Positions 25,789 to 33,604 of a DNA stretch of 64,000 bases are shown one piece after another. The stretch covers positions 2,117,501-2,181,500 of the forward strand of contig NZ_JAVQLW010000001.1 in the NCBI RefSeq assembly GCF_031822435.1, in the 5' to 3' direction. This DNA is from Paracoccus sp. MBLB3053. GTDB lineage: Bacteria; Pseudomonadota; Alphaproteobacteria; Rhodobacterales; Rhodobacteraceae. Positions within the stretch are counted from its first letter, which is position 1. Every line of letters starts with the position of its first letter. The notes beneath the pieces are model-generated. The model was not told the origin of the DNA. It searched no databases and saw only the letters and a program-made list of their open reading frames with translations. The position numbers and the translations under genes were made by a program.

Positions 25789-26979
25789 TCAGGCCGCCTT
25801 CCGAAGGGCCGTCACTGTGGACTGGCGGTAATGTTCCTGCGCGGCGGCCACGCCCGAGCCGAGGCGGATCGGCAGGCCCAGATCGGCCATGACCATCTCC
25901 GCGACCGAGATGCCCGACAGCGCCATGGCGTCGGTCAGGCTGCCCAGATGACCGATGCGGAAAACCTTGCCCGCGACTTCGCCCAGACCGGTGCCGAAGG
26001 CCATGTCGTAGGTTTCAAGCGCGTGGCTGACGATACGGTTGGCGTCAAAACCTTCCGGCACGCGGATCGCACTGACCGTGTCCGAGTAAAGTTCCGGCCG
26101 CGCCGCACAAAGCTTCAGCCCCCAAGCGTCGACGGCAGCGCGAATGCCGCCCGCGATGCGGTGATGACGGTTAAAGACATTCTCCAGCCCTTCGGTCAGA
26201 ATACGCTCGCAAGCCGCGTTCAGCCCGTTAATCAGCCCGACCGGCGGCGTATAGGGGTAGCCGTTACGGGCATAGCCGGTGGCCATGTCCCGAATGTCGA
26301 AGAAGGTGCGCGGCAGTTTGGCCGCTTCCACCGCCGCCATGGCCCTCGGCGAGAAGCCGGTGATGGCGAGGCCGGGGGGCAGCATGAAGCCCTTTTGGCT
26401 GCCGGTGACGGCGATATCGACGCCCCATTCGTCCATGCGGAAATCCATCGAGCCGATCGAACTGACGCCGTCGACGAACAGCAGCGCCGGGTGGCCGGCC
26501 GCATCCAGCGCGCGGCGCACCGCAGCGATATCGGATCTGACGCCGGTCGCCGTCTCGTTATGGGTTGCAAGGACGGCGCGGATCTCATGGCCCCTGTCGG
26601 CGCGCAGGATCTCTTCGAAACGCTCGGCGGGGATGCCTTCGCCCCAGGGCGTCTCGACATAGGTGACGTCCAGGCGGTGGCGCTGGCACATGTCGATCCA
26701 GCGGTGGCTGAACATGCCATTGCGCGCGGCCAGCACCTTGTCGCCGGGCGAAAGCGTGTTGGTGATCGCCGTTTCCCACCCGCCGGTCCCGGTCGACGGG
26801 AACAGGAAGACCTGTGCCTCGGTCGACTTGAGCACCTTCTTCACGCCTTCCAGCGCGGGATGCAACATCCTGCCGAAAACAGGCGAGCGGTGGTCGATGG
26901 TCGGCATGTCCACGGCCTTGCGCAGTTCCTCGGGAATATTGGTCGGGCCGGGAATGAAGATCGGATTTTGACTGGTCAT
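25789..26979 (-). CDS. bhcA: Aspartate-glyoxylate aminotransferase
   Basis: 396 residues from ATG 26979, with aggagg upstream; the frame extends 26 codons further but MTSQNPIFIPGPTNIPEE is the known BhcA N-terminus. PLP aminotransferase class V: STGTGGWETAITNT, FVDGVSSIGSMDFRMDEWG, and the PLP lysine K196 in VTGSQKGFMLPPG. It aminates glyoxylate to glycine using aspartate, the entry to the beta-hydroxyaspartate cycle that turns two glyoxylates into oxaloacetate. First gene of a minus-strand run of seven genes, divergent from bhcR. Confidence 0.96.
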   Translation of the reverse strand: MTSQNPIFIPGPTNIPEELRKAVDMPTIDHRSPVFGRMLHPALEGVKKVLKSTEAQVFLFPSTGTGGWETAITNTLSPGDKVLAARNGMFSHRWIDMCQRHRLDVTYVETPWGEGIPAERFEEILRADRGHEIRAVLATHNETATGVRSDIAAVRRALDAAGHPALLFVDGVSSIGSMDFRMDEWGVDIAVTGSQKGFMLPPGLAITGFSPRAMAAVEAAKLPRTFFDIRDMATGYARNGYPYTPPVGLINGLNAACERILTEGLENVFNRHHRIAGGIRAAVDAWGLKLCAARPELYSDTVSAIRVPEGFDANRIVSHALETYDMAFGTGLGEVAGKVFRIGHLGSLTDAMALSGISVAEMVMADLGLPIRLGSGVAAAQEHYRQSTVTALRKAA

Positions 26980-27163
26980 GGTGCTTCCTCCTGCACTTGT
27001 GACCCAGCCTAGTCCTCGCTGTCCATTGGAACAATTTTTCTGAAAAACATTTCGCAATCGCGGAAAAATAAGATATTAGGAAGAAATATCAGTGGTTTGC
27101 TGTTTTCCATTTTGGCAATCCAATTTTTCACCAAATGATGAAGCTGTCGAAAGAAAATCTTGA
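26980..27163. promoter_or_regulatory. Divergent bhcA/bhcR control region
   Basis: An AT-rich island in GC-rich DNA. A perfect palindrome TTTTTC-T-GAAAAA lies at 27035-27047, and an imperfect one, tttcgcaatcgcggaaa, at about 27050-27066. Together they form a larger attttt...aaaaat inverted repeat. These are the best candidates for the BhcR operator; IclR proteins typically bind such AT-rich palindromes. Confidence 0.55.
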
Positions 27164-27979
27164 ATGTCGTCTGAAATCCGCAAGAGAGGCCGCCCGAAGG
27201 GACGATCTACAGCATCGGAAGATTCCGGCGGCGTGCGCGCGCTCGACAGGGCGCTGGATGTGCTTGACATCATCGCTGGCGCGAACGGCCTGACGCTCAG
27301 CGAGATCGCGCAAAGGCTCGAGCAGGCCCCTTCGACTGTCCACCGCGTGCTGGTGACCCTTGCCGCGCGGGGCATGACGGAAACCGACGGTCAAAGCCAA
27401 GCCTGGCATGTCGGTCCGACAGCGTTCCGGCTTGGATCGGCCTTCATGCGCCGTTCGGGCCTTGTCGAGCGTGCGCGTCCTGTGCTGCGACAGCTGATGG
27501 AAGTGACCGGAGAAACGGCCAATCTGGGCATTCTGAACGGGGACGCGGTTCTTTTCCTCAGCCAGGCGGAAACACATGAGACGATCCGCGCGTTTTTTCC
27601 GCCCGGGACGCGCTCGCCACTGCATGCCTCGGGAATTGGGAAGGCATTGCTTGCGCATCTGCGCCCCGATGAGCTGCGATTGCTCATTCGGGACATGACA
27701 CTGGAACGCTTTACCGACACGACGCTTTGCGATGTCGCTGCGCTTCAGAAAGATTTGGCACGGATACGGGAACGTGGCTATTCGCTCGACAACGAGGAAA
27801 GGACGCCCGGCATGCGCTGCATCGCCGCGCCGATCTTCGACGCGACGGGGGAGGCGGCGGCGGGAATTTCGGTCTCTGGGCCGCTTCACCGGATGAAAGA
27901 TGACCGCATCGAGAAGATTTCGCGCGCCGTGGTTGCGGCAGGGGGGGAGCTTTCTCTTGGCATGACGTCCAGGCAGTGA
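27164..27979 (+). CDS. bhcR: IclR family regulator of the beta-hydroxyaspartate cycle
   Basis: 271 residues. N-terminal winged helix: VRALDRALDVLDIIAGANGL, LTLSEIAQRLEQAPSTVHRV, then LVTLAARGMTETDGQSQAWH. The C-terminal effector domain contains ANLGILNGDAVLFLSQAE, PLHASGIGKALLAHL, GYSLDNEERTPGMRCIAAPI and AAAGISVSGP, all IclR hallmarks. In Paracoccus denitrificans the homologous BhcR senses glyoxylate and controls bhcABCD; the divergent position here is the same. It also has the chance to control the permease-deaminase-uraH genes if they share the bhc transcript. Confidence 0.93.
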   Translation: MSSEIRKRGRPKGRSTASEDSGGVRALDRALDVLDIIAGANGLTLSEIAQRLEQAPSTVHRVLVTLAARGMTETDGQSQAWHVGPTAFRLGSAFMRRSGLVERARPVLRQLMEVTGETANLGILNGDAVLFLSQAETHETIRAFFPPGTRSPLHASGIGKALLAHLRPDELRLLIRDMTLERFTDTTLCDVAALQKDLARIRERGYSLDNEERTPGMRCIAAPIFDATGEAAAGISVSGPLHRMKDDRIEKISRAVVAAGGELSLGMTSRQ

Positions 27980-28089
27980 ACACGAATCGCTGTCACACTG
28001 TCGAATGACCGGCCATGCTGCTGGATTTCTTCATGAAATCAGTTCATTGTCGTTTTTTCTCTAGCTGGTTCGCCCCGCCTGGCCGCTGA

Positions 28090-28121
28090 TTCACGGTGCG
28101 TTCACGGGGCCGTCCTAGCCT
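28090..28121 (+). promoter_or_regulatory. Candidate SARP-type direct repeat and -10 element
   Basis: TTCACGG occurs at 28090-28096 and 28101-28107, an exact 7-bp direct repeat with 4-bp spacer (11-bp period). Exactly 8 bp later is TAGCCT (28116-28121), a possible -10. This geometry is the one described for SARP-controlled promoters. The cassette's own SARP-like regulator is at 30562-32208. The start codon of the next gene is at 28175. Confidence 0.5.
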
Positions 28122-28174
28122 TTCCCTGTCATCGAGATTTGCGCAACGAACGCGAACAGGACAGGGGGGAATTC

Positions 28175-29785
28175 ATGACGCACCAAAGCCTGGGTATGGC
28201 CACGGTCAAGTCGCCGTCTGCCATCCTTTTCCCGACCCTCGGATCATTGTCGGAAAGATCAGATCCCGCAGAGCCGGGCGTGGGGCTGACCGAACCTATT
28301 TACGGCGCCTGCTCGGCTGAAACCTATCGTGCCGCAGGCGCCCTTCACGCCGCCCATCGGGATGCGGGCGGTTTTCTGGACCAGGTCGATCGTTATGCCA
28401 CGCCAGACTTCTGGCGACGAGACGGCGCCGTGAAATCCTGGCTTTATTCCCGCGACGAAAACGACATTCAGGCCGATCAGGATATTGATGCCGTCCGCGT
28501 CTTCTATCATGCTGGCCACGGTGCGATGGAACCGTCGGGCAGTTTCAGGCTGCCGATGGGAGCCCTGTCGAACGGGAGCGATGCTTGCCAAAGCTCGGAG
28601 CTGATGAGCTTCGGGGCGGATCGGCTGCGCTATCTCTTCTGGTCGGCCAGTCAATCCCTGCGCGTCGCAGACGGGCACACGCCACTCCGCAGCTGGGCGA
28701 AGGCAAATCGCGGCCTTCGAATGATGTTCGGCTTTGATTCAGTGGAATGGGACAGTTCAGATCAGGGCGACCTGTTCTGGAGGCATTGGCGGATGGGCAA
28801 GAGCTTTTCCCAAAGCTGGCTCGACGCGGCTGCCGATGTCTCGCAAGAGCAAATCCCGACCGTCTGCGCGATGGGGGAAACGCAGGATGAGGCACTGGCA
28901 AATCTTTACGGTGAGAACCGCTTCATGTCCGGCCGTGCCAAGTGTGACTGGTGGGCCTGGCGCTGGAACCTGCCGCTTTCGCAACAAAGGCGCGAGCCGC
29001 TTTCCCAACTTCCCGCCATGTTCCCGAGAATCAGGCTGGTCCATGCTGATAACGATCACGCGCTCGCGGCAGAAGTGTTGAAGCGTATGGGGGCCGGAAT
29101 ACATCTTCTGGAGCCCGTGCCCCGCGGCATGTCCATCAGCTTCGGGGATATGCGCTTCAGCCGTTCGGAGACGGGTTCGATCCTTCTGGAATTCGGCCGG
29201 CAGAGCCGGGGAGCGGGCAAGTCGCCCAACCTGCAACGCAGGCCGCTGATCAGCCAGGCCCGCGCAGCGTTGCGCCACCACGGTTTCGTGTTGCCACGTC
29301 AAAGCGATCATTGCTTCGATCGGATCTTGCTCTCCATGTCGGCGGGACGCAGCCTTTCGGGGTCGGGCAAGCTGCCCGAGACGATCGACGAAATCATCGT
29401 GCAGTTCAGGCAGACGATCGAGAACATGCCCGTCATCTCGGCCGATGCCGGATATTTGCGGGTCGTCTTCAGGGCCGATGGCAGCCTGCTGCGGATTGAA
29501 TCCACCCTGCGGCAGGTTGCGGGCATTCGTCCCGCCATCGCGGCCGGGGTGATCGGGGACAGCGAGGTGCCGCAGCTTCTGGCGCAGAGTGCCGCGCGGT
29601 TGTTGCGTGATCTGGCGGCACGCGGCGCGGCACCGCTCAGCCTGCGGGCGATGCCGGGACTGACCGAGATCGGATACGGAATCCGCTCGAACACGGCCAG
29701 ACTGATCGCCAGGGAAGCGGTCGAAGTGACCTGCGCACGCGGGTTTCGCAAGTGTTACTGGATCGAGTCTGACCTGGGGGACTGA
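28175..29785 (+). CDS. DUF6345-like, caspase-fold-like protein of unknown function
   Basis: 536 residues from ATG 28175, which follows ggggga; no signal peptide or membrane segment. Residues ~40-290 resemble DUF6345: WLYSRDENDIQADQD, then VRVFYHAGHGAMEPSG (HxGH, as in the caspase-clan His loop), LRYLFWSASQSLRV where caspase-like proteins carry the Cys, MMFGFDSVEWDSSD, FWRHWRMGKSFSQSWLDAA and IPTVCAMG. The expected Cys is replaced by Ser (SASQS), so peptidase activity is doubtful. The C-terminal half has no family I recognise. First gene of the accessory cassette, followed after 66 bp by a pentapeptide-repeat gene. Assignment is from pattern only. Confidence 0.6.
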   Translation: MTHQSLGMATVKSPSAILFPTLGSLSERSDPAEPGVGLTEPIYGACSAETYRAAGALHAAHRDAGGFLDQVDRYATPDFWRRDGAVKSWLYSRDENDIQADQDIDAVRVFYHAGHGAMEPSGSFRLPMGALSNGSDACQSSELMSFGADRLRYLFWSASQSLRVADGHTPLRSWAKANRGLRMMFGFDSVEWDSSDQGDLFWRHWRMGKSFSQSWLDAAADVSQEQIPTVCAMGETQDEALANLYGENRFMSGRAKCDWWAWRWNLPLSQQRREPLSQLPAMFPRIRLVHADNDHALAAEVLKRMGAGIHLLEPVPRGMSISFGDMRFSRSETGSILLEFGRQSRGAGKSPNLQRRPLISQARAALRHHGFVLPRQSDHCFDRILLSMSAGRSLSGSGKLPETIDEIIVQFRQTIENMPVISADAGYLRVVFRADGSLLRIESTLRQVAGIRPAIAAGVIGDSEVPQLLAQSAARLLRDLAARGAAPLSLRAMPGLTEIGYGIRSNTARLIAREAVEVTCARGFRKCYWIESDLGD

Positions 29786-29792
29786 TCCAGTA

Positions 29793-29822
29793 GCCCGGGG
29801 GTGTTGGCAGACGCCCTCGGGC
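29793..29822 (+). promoter_or_regulatory. Intergenic hairpin between the DUF6345-like and pentapeptide genes
   Basis: gcccggggg (29793-29801) pairs with ccctcgggc (29814-29822), with one G-T pair and a 12-base loop. There is no T-tract, so a processing or attenuation signal is more likely than a terminator. Confidence 0.35.
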
Positions 29823-29851
29823 ACATTGACATGCTGCCGGAAGGAGTGAGC

Positions 29852-30556
29852 ATGACGGAGCATAGCCGTGAGGAGATCCTGCGTCGGATCGTCGCCACAG
29901 GGCAGGTTCATCTGGCGCGAGCCGATCTGGCAGGGCTTGATCTGTCGGGTCTGACGCTGGTTGATGCGGATCTGAGCTATGCGGATCTGACAGGCGCGGA
30001 TCTGAGCGATGCGGAGTTGTCGGGGGCAAGCCTCTGGTCGGCCAAGGCCAAGGGGGCGAAGTTCTGCCGGGCCAACCTGTCGGGGGCGAATCTGGGGCTC
30101 GCGGTTCTGGACGGGGCCGACATGCATGATGCCATTCTCGATCATGCCGACCTGACGGGCACGCAGCTCAAGGACACGGATCTGAGCGGCTCGCAGATGC
30201 AGGGTGTCTGGCTTGATGCCATGCAGCGCGCCCTGGCGATCGGTGCACCGACGCTGCAATTTCCGTCGCGAACGAATGCTCCGATCAGGGTGCTGGACGA
30301 AAGGGCGCCCGCCGAGGTTCTTCTGCATCGTGGTGAGCGGCTGGAGCTGAGGCTCACCCAACCGGCGCGGCAGGTTACCATAAGGCAGGATGAAGTGTCC
30401 GGCCGGCCCGTGCTGCGGGGCCCAGAACCGCAAGGCGGGAATGGAGAGGTCCTGGTGCTTCGCTTCAGCGCGGCTGAACCCGGCCAGGCGAGGCTGCTCG
30501 TCGCTCGGGACGAAGGCGAACCAGCGCTCAGCTTCGATGTGCAGGTGGTGCCATGA
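29852..30556 (+). CDS. Pentapeptide-repeat protein with C-terminal Ig-like domain
   Basis: 234 residues from ATG 29852 with a strong Shine-Dalgarno (aaggag); longer upstream frame rejected. Residues ~20-125 are A(D/N)LxX pentapeptides (ARADLAGLDLSGLTLVDADL, then SYADLTGADLSDAELSGASL, FCRANLSGANLGLAVLDGAD), predicted to form a right-handed quadrilateral beta-helix. Residues ~155-234 are beta-rich: VLLHRGERLELRL, VLVLRFSAAEPGQARLLVAR, ALSFDVQVV. That order resembles chagasin-type (I42) cysteine-peptidase inhibitors, though the NPTTG loop is missing. No signal peptide. The neighbour upstream is caspase-fold-like, so an inhibitor or scaffold role is conceivable; this is inference. Confidence 0.75.
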   Translation: MTEHSREEILRRIVATGQVHLARADLAGLDLSGLTLVDADLSYADLTGADLSDAELSGASLWSAKAKGAKFCRANLSGANLGLAVLDGADMHDAILDHADLTGTQLKDTDLSGSQMQGVWLDAMQRALAIGAPTLQFPSRTNAPIRVLDERAPAEVLLHRGERLELRLTQPARQVTIRQDEVSGRPVLRGPEPQGGNGEVLVLRFSAAEPGQARLLVARDEGEPALSFDVQVVP

Positions 30557-30561
30557 CGCGA

Positions 30562-32208
30562 TCAAAGCCCCGAGCGGGTGATCCCCATGAGATTCGCCAT
30601 CCTGAGCGTCGATACGGGATATTCCGGCGCGGCCATCAGTTCGAGACTGAAATCGGGCTCGATCAGGCGCAGCCGGCGCAGCGCATCAGCGGCGCCCACC
30701 TCGTCACCGCGACGATAGCGCAGGGCGGCAAGAAAGCGCAGGGAAGGCCGGTTGTCCGCAGCAAAGGCGTAGGCGGCTGCAGCGCTGTTCTCGGCATCGC
30801 CGAAACGTCCAAGGCGGATCTGCACCACCGAACGCCGCATCAGCCAGCAGGCCGGTCCCAGCTCGGCCAATGCGCCGCGCGCGCCCCGGTCCGCCGCCTC
30901 CAGCGCCTCGAGGTCGCGCCCGACATCGGTAAGGGCCTGCGACAGCGCATGGCAGGCCATTTCGTTATCGGGATCGGCCCTGCATGCGGCATTCGCAATT
31001 TCCAGTGCCCCGATCGCATCACGTCGCCAGGAAGCGGAAAGCGAGGCGACTGCCAGAACCACGGGATTGTTGGGGGCAAGCTCGCGCGCCTGTCGGGCAA
31101 AGGACTCTGCTTCGTCCGAGCAAGCCACCGGATCTTCTGTCAGCCGCTCGATGATCAATGTGTTGCGCAGGTAGGAGCGGAGGGCAAGGCTCACGGCATT
31201 CTCCTGCCCGGGGGGCAGAGAAGCAAGGACCTCATCCGCCGCTTCAAGGCGATCGCGCGAGTAACTGAAGACATCCCAGATCGGAAACGTGGTCCAGTTC
31301 GGCGAGGAAGTGCGGCGCGCCCGATCCAGAAGCGCCACGGTGATCTGTGCGATCGCATGGCGCATCGTGGCGGTTTCATCGGTGGCACGGATGGTGAACC
31401 GCCGTGTCCAGCCGCGCGCGCCCGACGCGATGTCGCGCATGACGACCATCAGCGAACAATCTTCGCCGGTGCTGTAGCACATCGCGCCAATTCTGGTGCC
31501 AGTCGCCGGTCCTGCGATCTCGATCTCGTCCGCAAGCATGGCCGGGATCATCTCGCAGGCACGGGATGCTGCCTCGTTGATGACCATCTCGCCGATGACA
31601 TGGGCACGCGGTTCGTTCGTCTCCACGGGGTCAAGCGCGACGATGTAATGGGGCTGCGCCGAAGCGCTGGGCAGCGTCGGGGCATCTCCGAAAAGCGCCT
31701 GCCGGATGGATTGCGGGGCAGGACGAGCCGGCACAGGCTCGGGCGGAGGGGAAAGCTCGAGTGCTGTCGGGCCGTAATTGTCTGGCGTCAGGCGAAGACG
31801 CATGTCTCTGAGCCAGCTTTCGAACTCGGGGTCGGGAATGTCGATATCGGCGGCGAATTCGATCGGTGTTCCGCCTGCATCGTAGACGGGGGTCAGGTCG
31901 ATGCGCACCTGTTCGGGATCAAGCCCGACCCATCCGACGCCTGTCAGGACGATGTCGCGCATTTCGCCCAGGCTCGTGCGCAATTCGCGCAGCATCTGAC
32001 GCAGGCTGTCCGACCCCTGCTGCTTGCTGCGGTCGCTCCACAACAGGTCCTGCAAACGAGCCCGGTTCAACCTCAGATCGGGTGCGGTGCCCAGCAAGGC
32101 CAAAGCTCCACGTGCCTTCTGGCTACGGGGCGTCAGATCATCCCCGTCGGGCCCACGGACGCGGATCGATCCCATCAGACTCAGTACGGTCGTCATCGCG
32201 ATTCGCAT
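30562..32208 (-). CDS. SARP-like (BTAD/TPR) transcriptional regulator
   Basis: 548 residues. The N-terminal ~95 residues form an OmpR-type winged helix as in SARP proteins: VLSLMGSIRVRGPDGDDLTP, SQKARGALALLG, RLNRARLQDLLWSDRSKQQG, SDSLRQMLRELRTSLGE. A bacterial transcriptional activation region and a central segment with TGEDCSLMVVMRDIASGARG (a CadC/adenylate-cyclase-associated type layout) precede TPR-like repeats from ~residue 380 (AIGALEIANAACRADPDNEM, CHALSQALTDVGRDLEALEA). SARPs are best known as activators of gene clusters in actinomycetes. It converges on the pentapeptide gene (5-bp gap) and is divergent from the PAP2 gene, so it probably controls both halves of the cassette. Start 32208 or 32196. 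Confidence 0.8.
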   Translation of the reverse strand: MRIAMTTVLSLMGSIRVRGPDGDDLTPRSQKARGALALLGTAPDLRLNRARLQDLLWSDRSKQQGSDSLRQMLRELRTSLGEMRDIVLTGVGWVGLDPEQVRIDLTPVYDAGGTPIEFAADIDIPDPEFESWLRDMRLRLTPDNYGPTALELSPPPEPVPARPAPQSIRQALFGDAPTLPSASAQPHYIVALDPVETNEPRAHVIGEMVINEAASRACEMIPAMLADEIEIAGPATGTRIGAMCYSTGEDCSLMVVMRDIASGARGWTRRFTIRATDETATMRHAIAQITVALLDRARRTSSPNWTTFPIWDVFSYSRDRLEAADEVLASLPPGQENAVSLALRSYLRNTLIIERLTEDPVACSDEAESFARQARELAPNNPVVLAVASLSASWRRDAIGALEIANAACRADPDNEMACHALSQALTDVGRDLEALEAADRGARGALAELGPACWLMRRSVVQIRLGRFGDAENSAAAAYAFAADNRPSLRFLAALRYRRGDEVGAADALRRLRLIEPDFSLELMAAPEYPVSTLRMANLMGITRSGL

Positions 32209-32285
32209 TATTCCCGGACATAAGGCTTAATATTCTAATGATCTGAAGAGATTCGACAACTTGCTCAACAGGAGTTGGATACGCT

Positions 32286-33398
32286 GTGGCCTTAACCAAC
32301 GCACATAATGCACATAACGCGCACAATGCGCATAACGCTCACAACGCGCATGGTGTCGGTAGCTCGGTGATTGCCGAAGAAACCCTGTCCACAGCGCTCA
32401 TCATCGCGAGGGAGGGAATCGCCGAAGCCGACCCGCCCCCGCCATCGAAGCCGGAGGCGGTCACGCTTGAACCCCTGAAACGGTTGCGGCGGATCGAGCC
32501 GCAATTCGCTCAGGCGATCCTGCTTTTCGACATGCTCGAGACGCTGACGGTCACTCCGCCACCGACCGACAAGCAGGCAAAGAAGACGAAGGTCGAGGCC
32601 AAGCTGGAAAAACGGAACACTCCGCTTCTGACCATCGACCTGCCTTCAGATGACAACTTCGCAGAAGAGCTCAAGCTGGTCCTTGGTTATGCGGATCTGA
32701 GACCGGAGCGACTGGCCGAGATTACAGTCCAGACAGTTGAGCTCGATTCGTTTTTCCTTTCGATCCTGCCGCTGAAGCCCCGGCGGGCGCCGGTCACCGA
32801 GATGCTGATGACCATGGTGGCCGATCTTGCCACCTCGGTCGTGCAATGCGTGAAACTGAACTTCGCGATGCCTCGGGCGGAAATGTTCAGCGACCAGGTC
32901 CAGCCCATGATCCCGACGCCTCTGCACGGAAGCTACCCCAGCGGACATGCGACGCAGGCATTCGCCTTGGCCATGCTTCTGGCGATCCTGACGCGAAAGG
33001 ACCCCGACAAGCCGGTGGAGATCCATCCGGATAGTCAGCTTTTCCGCATGGCAGCGCGAATCGCGATCAACCGGACGGTGGCAGGCGTCCACTTCCCGAT
33101 CGACAGTGTCGCCGGAGCGGTTTTGGGGATCACACTTGCGCGCTGGGTGGCAAGTCGGGCCGGAGTGACGGGCGAGCCCTGTCCCGCCCTGACCCTGCAT
33201 GCCAACCGCTGGGGGGAAACCGCCCCGAACGGGAGCAGGGATTTCTATCTGGCGCGGCTCTGCGAGGTGATGAACAAGAAGAAAGGAAAGCAGGACCCCT
33301 GCCTGACGATCGGCGATCCGGTCACCGCACCGGTATCGAACATGCTTCGGGAATGCTGGGCCGAGGCCGGTAAGGAGTGGCGTAATCGATGGATCTAG
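32286..33398 (+). CDS. PAP2-superfamily / vanadium-haloperoxidase-fold protein with Asn-Ala-His repeats
   Basis: 370 residues from GTG 32286 (ggag 11 bases upstream). Residues 5-22 are six Asn-Ala-His units. The PAP2 motifs are present in order: K-x6-R as KLNFAMPR (the following Pro is Ala), PSGH in HGSYPSGHATQAF, and R-x5-H-x3-D in NRTVAGVHFPID. These form the phosphate or vanadate pocket. There is no signal peptide and few hydrophobic helices, so it resembles soluble haloperoxidase-type members more than membrane lipid phosphatases. Divergent from the SARP gene; overlaps the next small gene by 10 bp. Confidence 0.82.
   Translation: MALTNAHNAHNAHNAHNAHNAHGVGSSVIAEETLSTALIIAREGIAEADPPPPSKPEAVTLEPLKRLRRIEPQFAQAILLFDMLETLTVTPPPTDKQAKKTKVEAKLEKRNTPLLTIDLPSDDNFAEELKLVLGYADLRPERLAEITVQTVELDSFFLSILPLKPRRAPVTEMLMTMVADLATSVVQCVKLNFAMPRAEMFSDQVQPMIPTPLHGSYPSGHATQAFALAMLLAILTRKDPDKPVEIHPDSQLFRMAARIAINRTVAGVHFPIDSVAGAVLGITLARWVASRAGVTGEPCPALTLHANRWGETAPNGSRDFYLARLCEVMNKKKGKQDPCLTIGDPVTAPVSNMLRECWAEAGKEWRNRWI
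32298..32351 (+). repeat. Six 9-bp coding repeats (Asn-Ala-His)6
   Basis: Codons run aac gca cat, aat gca cat, aac gcg cac, aat gcg cat, aac gct cac, aac gcg cat. The peptide unit is invariant while third positions vary, so the array is not a fresh slippage product. Confidence 0.9.
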
Positions 33399-33604
33399 AT
33401 CGCAAGACTGATCGCATGCCGCGATTCGAGCTTGAGTCGGGTGAACCGGATCGGCTGCCCTCTGAGGTCTTGCCGATGACCGATTTCATGCTGAGCCCGC
33501 CCTGCGGTTGCGGCGGAGGGGCAGGGGAAAGCCGTCGTTCCTCTCGGACCGGGGACATTGCCGAGGCGCTGGGCAGGCTTTTCCGCTCGGCTTACGGGCC
33601 ATGA
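33389..33604 (+). CDS. Small protein of unknown function, translationally coupled to the subtilase
   Basis: 71 residues, hydrophilic, with a central FMLSPPCGCGGGAGESRR segment and basic C-terminus. It begins inside the end of the PAP2 gene (10-bp overlap) and its stop overlaps the next start as ATGA. That packing on both sides argues that it is a real gene. No family recognised. The CGCGGG patch recalls leader or precursor peptides, and the adjacent subtilase could process it, but nothing in the sequence proves this. It might instead be a chaperone or inhibitor of the peptidase. Confidence 0.55.
   Translation: MDLDRKTDRMPRFELESGEPDRLPSEVLPMTDFMLSPPCGCGGGAGESRRSSRTGDIAEALGRLFRSAYGP

Noticed and set aside
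23718..25892. 724-codon plus-strand frame opposite bhcC and bhcB
   Set aside because: A GC-rich shadow of bhcC/bhcB, which have full motifs on the minus strand.
30553..32223. 556-codon plus frame opposite the SARP-like gene
   Set aside because: No domain; the minus frame has a winged helix and TPR repeats.
32281..32360. Short repeats resembling a CRISPR or microsatellite
   Set aside because: They are 9-bp in-frame coding repeats inside the PAP2-fold gene without spacers.
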